Of a stretch of DNA of 64,000 nt, positions 57,301 to 64,000 are shown in pieces. Source of the DNA: Ciona savignyi (Eukaryota; Chordata; Ascidiacea; Phlebobranchia; Cionidae); NCBI GenBank assembly GCA_000149265.1, contig CH002638.1, positions 68,771 through 132,770 of the forward strand. Reading direction: 5' to 3'. The first letter of the stretch is position 1, and each line of letters opens with the position of its first letter. The position numbers were made by a program, and so were the translations under genes. Below the pieces are notes generated by a model, which was not told the origin of the DNA, ran no database searches, and worked only from the letters and a program-made list of their open reading frames with translations.

Positions 57301-60300
57301 TGTAAAAGTACGTTGTCGCAAATTTAAATGGTTACGGATGTCTATTCGTACGGTTAAACTTAGATGCGCCTTTCGTTATAAGTTTAGCTGCAATGCTGGA
57401 CCTCACGTGATGCCCACCGCAGCTAATGTCGGCATATTTGCTTTGATCGGGCGGCGCCGATTCGTAAGATAAAAAGTAGGATTGGACAAGGTAACACGTG
57501 CGCTTAAAATCATCCGTATTTAAATTAACCTACCGTACGCCGTTACGGTCATAAATTTAATAAAATTCTTTTTTAAATTCGTTTTCGCGAATTCCTTTAT
57601 TAACAATCAGTGCACATTGTACAATCAACCCAAGAAATAATGACGTTCCACATCGGACAGTAACAGGACCTGTTAAAAATCGTTTTTAACGCGTTCTCAT
57701 CGACACTTGGAGTATTAGACAAACTTATATAACAATAATCACCAACCGCTTAAATCGATAAATCAGGAAATTTACTTGGACAAGAGAAGCTAAGGTATAA
57801 AGTAAGCGAGTGCAGCGCTCAATGGCAAGGCTCTCTTCTACGTGAACAGGATTGATGCTTTTTAATAAATTACCAAGAACACAGAGAAAGCGGTAAACAG
57901 AAAAGGATTCCATTGAGGCTAAATGAGATCTGGCACTGCTCCGTGTCGCCCTATCCAGCTCGGTATTAGATATACCGAATATACTTGTCTATAGGTGGCA
58001 ACTTTTTTCCTAATATTTAAAAAAAAAGATAGATGGGACCAATCCGCTCGACATAAGTGCAAATCGCCACCAAATTGGAACAAAATTAAAAGTTTTCGGC
58101 TAATGCAAGGTGTTCATGAAAATCGTATACTCTGCGCTTGCGTACATGCACTTATCATCGCTCACAGGCGTCAAGTTAGCAGATGACGCGCACCCGTGCA
58201 TATAATCTGATTTTAACACGAAATAGTATGCATTTCAATTTAGGGGAGATTATAATAAGACTTGTATTAATGATTGTAAAATAAAACTTCGGTTTATAGT
58301 AGATTTGTTGGCAATCGAATTCAAGTGAAAACGACACATTTCTAATTCTAAAATATATTGTGTTGATTCTTCCTGGCTGTGGTTACGGCGCTTTAGAAAA
58401 GAAAAAGTTTTTCTGTCTTTCTTGATGACTCGTGTGAACCACGGCGGCCACGATTGGCATAAAAGAGAAGACCGTTAGTCTGTTTATTAAGGATCGTGGG
58501 CCTTTCCGCGTTGGTCGGGAGAGAAAAAGCTTTTACACGTCGTATTTATTAAAGTTTTCAAGAATCTGTTATCTATTATTTTACCTCGCTTCTATATTAA
58601 GATACAAAATAGGATGCAAAAAGCTACGGTAATGGTCTTTTAAATCCCTAGATTTTCAGTGCGACCATGTGCGAGTCAACCCCAAATTAACATTTTAATA
58701 CAAAACTAATAATGCGACATACCTATAGGCGAGTTCGAGTATATACGGTAAGTTCCTCGAGCAAGTTGAGAAATTTTTCGTATTCCAGAAGGAATGTGTC
58801 CACAGCAGATAAAAAAAACACGTTGTTGGACATAGTGGACGTAATGCAATCCTTTTTTGCTGGCTTTAAAAGTTTAAACGAATCTTGGGCGGCAAGTTTG
58901 ATTTGATGACCCGCACAATGAACGTAAAAAGCATTTGTGCTCTTGATCTCGCATTGCGCTATCTGACCTAATTACGCAATCACAAAAGTAACGCGCATCA
59001 CAAATACCGCGTCGCTTTATCTGTGCGCATTTGGGCTTGCTAGTTTGATTCACAATAGCAAAAATAACCGATATTCGGCAGGATAATAATGCAAATATTC
59101 GGACAGAAAATAATAGTAAAATGGGGTCGCTATCCCGCTCCGGTCCGTCCTATCACTATACCGTGCGAAACAATCCAAAATTATTATTTTTTTAATTATT
59201 TTTTTTATAAAAACGCTTGCGCAAAGGGGAATTGCTTGCACTCCAGTGGTTAACAAGGGGAGTGCGCGGCACTCCCCGCACCCCCGTACTTGGCGCCAAT
59301 GCTTACAAGATAAACTTTAGTATTAAATTCTTTCTGCAGTATCTGATAAAAAATAATGGCATTTGGTGAAAATTAGTAAAAATGCAGACGTTTAAGCTGC
59401 ATATGACGACAACTTGCTGCAAATCAAAATTCACTAACACGACCACCCCGCTAACGCGACCGCTTGATCACGGTCCCATAGGTGGTCAGGTAAGCGGGGT
59501 TCTACTGTATATGCATTTTTATTTTTTAAGCTCCCATAAAATTACCTATAAAAATGTATATATAAATTACCTATAAAAATGTATATATACATATTTTTAT
59601 TTGATAAACCAATTAATAGCACTTTTATATTCGTGCTTATTATCTATAAAACATATTTATACATTCTTTTTTTTATGAATAATTTTATATATGTGCAAAT
59701 TATAGGTAAAACCATATTTAAACATAATTATTTGTTTAACTCTCTTAAATGTGTTTATATTACCCATAAAAATTATATATACATTTTTTTATTTAATGAG
59801 CTCAATTATAATTGTGAAAAATATCTATAAAACATAGAAATATATATATATTTATTTTATTTAAGAAACTTTTTTTAGATTTGTAAAAATAACCTGTAAA
59901 AACACATAGGCCTATACATTTTTATTGATGGGCTCTCCTAAATTAAAACATATATACATTTTTTATGAACTGTCATATATTATTACAGACTACCTATGTA
60001 GTGTTGACGACAACGTTTATGGCATCGATTTCACTCGATTCAAGATACGCGACATGGAAAGTGATTCCGTTTTATTTGAAATTGCAAAACCAACCAAAGG
60101 TGAGAGTCTAAAAAGGCTGTGCAACAGTTAGAGGATTACTGGTTTATCAATTTTTTCCATCCAGTGCTCTGTCAGTTATTTTTTAAACCCCTAAATCGCT
60201 TATATCATGGGTGGGCAACTTCTCTAATCGGCGGGCCAAAAAAAATGAAGTTATTGGTGGGCCGGATTATTAAATGAATAGTATTTAATATTTTAATTAC

Positions 60301-63300
60301 AGAGTATGGTTAGATACAGTCTGCGAACCGGTCAAAATCCCTTCACGGGCTGGACCCGGTCGTATGTTGCCCATGTCTGGTTTATAGTTTAATAGCCCTT
60401 CTCCTATTATTGGGGTAAATACAGGTTTTAATATGGTAGACTTGTACGTTGTACCCATATTAATCCTTTTATGGTTCTAGTATTTAATCATTTTTTGTTT
60501 CTACCATTTTAACAGACAAATTTAAAAAGATTTTAAAATTTACCTATAAAATAATTTGAAGCTGTGGTTTATGTTTAATGGGCTGTTGTGGGTCCCAATG
60601 GATTCATCAGGACTTTGCACTTTTAATTTCAAGTTTCCATTTCTGGTCTCACTTGTGGTCTGTTGCATATTAATTATTAATGCAAATTCTTGTGCAATTA
60701 TCAAGTGCTTGTCGCCTCAAGCATTTAAAAGTGAAATGTATATTTAATTTCTTCCCAGCACAATGTGAATGTGTATATATAGATCAGTTCCTAATTGCCT
60801 TTATTACATAAGTACAATGCATTGGTTAATTTGTTCATACTTAGTAAGGCCGTAGAAGCTATGTTTATTATGCCAGAAGTGAAAATTGTGAAAATTGCAG
60901 CTTTCTTGTTTAAATTGCACCCTTGGTAACCCTAGTATTATGTACTAAAATTATGCTTTGACATAAACATATCGATTTCAACCGAATCACACATAATACT
61001 TATTTTAAAATACTTGCATCATCCTACCAAGGTTAAGCAATTTTAATCTAACATAATTGCAAATGGCAAAACAAAACGTGTATGCCCCTTTTAATATAAA
61101 CAACTCGGAAAAGCATAAAGTTAAGTTATAGGTTGGTTGTTAAGTAGAAAAACCAAGAACCGAATAATCGATTTGTGCACTGTCTGTTTGTATATCAATT
61201 TAAAAGCAATTCGCTTCTGTGAAAAGCTTGTGCAAACTATGTAACACCACTATTGTATGGCACTTTCTGTTTCTTTATACATGTTGTCCTATTAAGAGTT
61301 CGTTTTATGTGGTCGACCTGTATGAGAAGTTACCGGAAGTTGAAATAGGTTAATGTTGTTTTGACCTGTTAATAATCAGAATCTTAGTGTCTTCATGTCT
61401 GTGCTCTACACACAATATAGTAATATCGGTGCTCTGCAGATGACACAGGGTTGCTTATGAAATGGCAAGACATCACAATGAAAAAATACTATACTCGCCC
61501 CCCAAAGCTTTAAAAAATTATTAATAACATATTACTGGTGGTGCTCACAAATATATAGTTGCTGGAGTTCTCTTGTACTGTACAAATTGTTGACACAGTT
61601 AATGCCACTTCAATATTCGATTACAAAGAGAATATTGATGCAAAGAGACCACTTCAATTATATTGCTTTAACAGCATAGCTTACAAACAGAAATATTCAT
61701 TTTGTGTCGTGTTTTACAAGACCAAAAAGATTTTTTAACAGATACATTATGTCAAATGTAAAAGTTAATAGTATCTGTACACATGTGACTTCTTCTATTT
61801 ATTAGGTAAATCAGGCTTAATCTATTACGAAATGTTTCTTATTCCAGATGCCCCAAAATCTGGTATGTTCACATAAGGGTCTATACTGTTAATATGTTAG
61901 GCTAGTTATGTCCATTAACATACCACAAACATAAAAATGTTTACCGTAGTACAGGTCAAAATCTTGCTACTAATATTTTATGAAAATATTAAAATTAATA
62001 TTTTTCGGAAAATCATTTTTTCTCTGCAGTCACAAGAATTAAACTAAAAATCACAAGAATTAAACTAAAAAGAAATATAAAAAAGGATTATCAAGATACT
62101 CCAGAAAAACAGAGAGGCACAAAAAATACCCGAAAGTTATCTAGTTTTGTGTCTTCTTGATCTTAAAAATCATCATTTTTTTTCTACCGTGTATAAAGCT
62201 AAATTTATTATAATTTTTTTTTTTGAAAGCATTTACAGAGGATGCAATGTACTTAATTAGAACTGCAATAATGCAGTGTATTTAAGTATGAAATTGCAAC
62301 TTTAGTTTTGCAACATCTTGCATAATGCGGTATATTTCTCTCTGCAGAAGAGATGGGTGATCTACCGAACAGCATTGACGTCACCGACCCAAATGCAGGG
62401 AGATTTGTTCGATATCAATTCACCCCCGAATTTCTACGTTTGAAAACCGTTGGAGCAACGTAAGTAACTTTGCTGTGTCAATGAGGGTCAGAATGCCATG
62501 TGCACAGGATGTCTAAATCTTATCTGTATATCTACAATGTAAAATGTCTGAAAATCCCTACAACCTATCTTAAAATGCCTTGAGCCCATTTGTGGATCTA
62601 CAGATGCTTAAAACTGATGTGCAAATACACAACCTTTTTACATATGCCAAAACCTCGCCAATCAACTGCATTTTTGTAAATCTAGATTTTAAATGCCTAT
62701 TCCTTACTTATATTCGAATGCCTAATCTATATATTTAAATCTACATTTAAATAGCCGAAATCTTACCCATATATTCAAATGCCAAATAGTTATGTTAGAG
62801 AGTACACTGCAAAATCTAAACCCTGGCCCTGAATATATTCCCAACAGATTTCTGTTTAAATCTACTGAATCTACATACAACTGCCCATGTCCACCTTATC
62901 TCCTGTCTTAATCTTTCATACAAATACCCTGGCCCTTATACAATTGCCTAACTTGTCTCCTGTCTAAATCACCCACTTCTTGCCCCATTTAACCCGCAGT
63001 ATTTAAATAAGCTTATACTATGAAGTAAAATAGCCAATTTCTCGCTGGCAATGGGAAACCTTTTGTTTTTATTTTCGTTGAGAATTGTCCGAGTTTCGAT
63101 GGTTTGAACATAACCTATTTTCGCGTACCCAACCCCCTTCCCACTGCAGAGTTGAGTTTGTCGTTGGGGACAATCCAGTCCAGAGCTTCCGAATGGTCGA
63201 ACGTCACTACTTCCGGAACCAACTGCTCAAAAGCTTCGATTTCGACTTCGGATTCTGCATCCCAAACAGCAAGAACACGTGCGAACATATTTACGAGTTC

Positions 63301-63322
63301 CCAAAGCTGTCTCAGGAAACCA
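54354..63322 (+). CDS. UNC119: UNC119-family lipid-binding cargo chaperone, 3'-incomplete
   Basis: Exons: 54354-54534, 59989-60099, optional 61848-61862, 62348-62459 and 63150-63322. Donors and acceptors are GT-AG and the phases agree (1, 1, 1, 2, 1). The family binds myristoylated N-termini in a beta-sandwich pocket and is released by ARL2/ARL3-GTP, delivering cargo to cilia and photoreceptors. The first exon is a Lys/Ser-rich variable region (to about residue 60) with the family-like ISPEDTLRL. Then come [62 protein letters not shown] and [20 protein letters not shown], all diagnostic. About 192-197 residues are encoded here; the final exon(s) with the last ~40 residues lie right of the window or in the 63504-63603 gap. 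Intron 1 is 5.4 kb and carries a nested transposon pair. Confidence 0.93.
54693..54957 (-). other. Antisense open frame in UNC119 intron 1, unclear
   Basis: The minus-strand frame is open for about 88 codons with protein-like composition ([20 protein letters not shown]). It has no ATG at a sensible start and no splice sites I trust. It could be a relic of a transposon or processed gene. Not recognised. Confidence 0.2.
54970..55272. mobile_element. 303-bp CAGGGCC-ended MITE
   Basis: Inverted ends CAGGGCCATAAA and, complemented, CAGGGCCAAACA. Flanks TAATGT / TAATAT are only similar, so the 8-bp duplication expected for hAT is decayed. Confidence 0.55.
56898..59507. mobile_element. TA-flanked MITE (about 490 bp) split by a 2.1-kb hAT element
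   Basis: Same family as 1821-2325: CAGTGGAACCCCGCTT at the left and AAGCGGGGTTCTACTG at the right, with TA at 56896-56897 and 59508-59509. Removing the inserted element leaves about 490 bp, matching the uninterrupted copy. Confidence 0.88.
57190..59301. mobile_element. 2112-bp hAT-type element nested in the MITE
   Basis: Ends CATAGGCGCCAAGT and, complemented, CATTGGCGCCAAGT. The target CTTACAAG is duplicated at 57182-57189 and 59302-59309, and the first MITE copy shows the empty site TTTTACAAGAT. No frame inside looks like a hAT transposase; probably non-autonomous. It carries a GC-rich right edge (GGGAGTGCGCGGCACTCCCC). Confidence 0.85.
59515..59985. repeat. AT-rich degenerate repeat of about 60 bp before exon 2
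   Basis: ACCTATAAAAATGTATATAT, CTATAAAACATATTTATACA and similar words recur about seven times, ending at the exon 2 acceptor. Confidence 0.6.
60206..60379. mobile_element. 174-bp hAT-like MITE in UNC119 intron 2
   Basis: Ends CATGGGTGGGCAAC and, complemented, CAGACATGGGCAAC. Flanks GCTTATAT / GTTTATAG agree at 6 of 8 bases. It is the most complete uninterrupted copy of this family in the window. Confidence 0.7.
61848..61862 (+). other. Candidate 15-nt microexon of UNC119
   Basis: Between acceptor TTATTCCAG and donor GTATGT lies ATGCCCCAAAATCTG. It adds five residues (DAPKS) between phase-1 neighbours, so including or skipping it preserves the frame. Without it the joined region has a length closer to vertebrate UNC119, so it is probably alternatively spliced. 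Confidence 0.5.
62540..62960. repeat. Degenerate short repeats in UNC119 intron
   Basis: Words such as ATATTCAAATGCC and AAATCTACA recur loosely across the intron between 62460 and 63149. Nothing functional seen. Confidence 0.35.
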
Positions 63323-63503
63323 GTGAGTATTCGAATTGGCAACTGTTGTTGGAATACGGTCTTGTGAACGGAATTTTGTATGTATGAAGACTTGAATGTG
63401 TTAGCTGTAAAGCTAAGTCAGGCTACACCAACGTACGCTACCACACCCCGTTTAATCTGAAAATAAGTCAAACATAACCATTGCGATGATTTTACAAAAT
63501 GCG

Positions 63504-63603
63504 NNNNNNNNNNNNNNNNNNNNNNNNNNNNNNNNNNNNNNNNNNNNNNNNNNNNNNNNNNNNNNNNNNNNNNNNNNNNNNNNNNNNNNNNNNNNNNNNN
63601 NNN
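63504..63603. other. 100-N assembly gap
   Basis: A gap of conventional size. Sequence on its right (63604-63733) repeats 63290-63418 almost exactly, so the two sides overlap in content. Confidence 0.95.
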
Positions 63604-63733
63604 ATATTTACGAGTTCCCAAGCTGTCTCAGGAAACCCGTGAGTATTCGAATTGGCAACTGTTGTTGGAATACGGTCTTGTGAACGGAATTTTGTATGTA
63701 TGAAGACTTGAATGTGTTAGCTGTAAAGCTAAG
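63604..63733 (+). pseudogene. Second copy of the end of UNC119 exon 5 and its donor
   Basis: Near-identical to 63290-63418, but with a one-base deletion in the exon part (CCCAAGCTG for CCCAAAGCTG), which would shift the frame, and one substitution next to the donor. Because it sits against a gap, an unmerged second haplotype is as likely as a real duplication. Confidence 0.7.
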
Positions 63734-63774
63734 AATGCTAAGTTTTTAAAAATGTACCATAGCAAGACATTAAG

Positions 63775-64000
63775 CCCATTTACATGGCGCTTTGAAATGG
63801 ATTCGAATCTATTTCGCCAATCCGTTCTCTCGTTTTGCGCGAAAAGAAAAAGGCGCAACGGATTTGAGATGTCATATCTCCAATCCGATAAAAGGAGCGG
63901 TTTTCTGGAACGGATTGGGATTTGAATTTAGGCTTAAGAACATTGCAAACTTGTTAAACTTTAATTTTTAGATGTTTGACTCATAAACACAACTTTCGCC
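63775..64000. other. Start of another repeat at the window edge
   Basis: CCCATTTACATGGCGCTTTG and CGCAACGGATTTG / CCAATCCGTT words suggest an inverted-repeat element running off the window. Not classified. Confidence 0.3.

Noticed and set aside
57190-59301. Autonomous hAT transposase in the nested element
   Set aside because: No frame in the element shows the hAT C-terminal dimerisation block or a long coding stretch.

Overview
The window is nuclear DNA of an invertebrate animal, most probably an ascidian tunicate of the Ciona type. The DNA is AT-rich, the genes have short exons with GT-AG introns, and four genes can be assembled with consistent reading phase. One of them is a beta-1,3-glucan recognition protein, a family absent from vertebrates. 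tRNA-derived SINEs and small terminal-inverted-repeat elements fill the rest. The genus is inferred from style and content, not from a database match.

Layout. 1-1.0 kb: SINE and MITE debris. 1.0-3.0 kb: a three-exon gene for a 68-residue acidic protein I do not recognise; its first intron carries a 33-bp minisatellite and a 505-bp TA-flanked MITE. 3.1-4.75 kb: a cluster of CRE-like sites, then an intronless ADP/ATP carrier gene. 5.3-5.9 kb: a convergent minus-strand gene candidate for a tiny secreted or membrane-anchored protein. 6-16 kb: gene-poor, with phased minisatellites (a 15-bp TGACGT array and a 41/43-bp array built from a tRNA A-box) and one probable signal-peptide exon on the minus strand. 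16.2-38 kb: four collinear copies (A-D) of a several-kilobase non-coding unit. A to C are close copies, and comparing them exposes individual insertions as filled and empty sites. About 1 kb of rDNA (spacer plus the 5' quarter of 18S) lies between B and C and contains a 100-N gap. D is old and shattered and carries a 21-bp-spaced CACGTG array. 38.2-47.5 kb: a 12-exon gene for a 541-residue beta-1,3-glucan binding/GH16 protein, its introns packed with SINEs and MITEs. 48-54 kb: repeats and a 207-N gap. 54.35 kb to beyond the right edge: an UNC119 gene whose large first intron holds a nested transposon pair. It includes a 15-nt candidate microexon; its last exon(s) lie outside.

The genes do not form one pathway: mitochondrial nucleotide exchange, glucan recognition or cleavage, and lipid-anchored cargo trafficking to cilia are unrelated. 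The main value of the window is structural. It shows recurrent short duplications of exon edges, exactly periodic arrays of transcription-factor-like sites, and transposon insertions whose ends and target duplications can be read to the base. No prokaryotic features, CRISPR arrays or intact transposase genes were seen.
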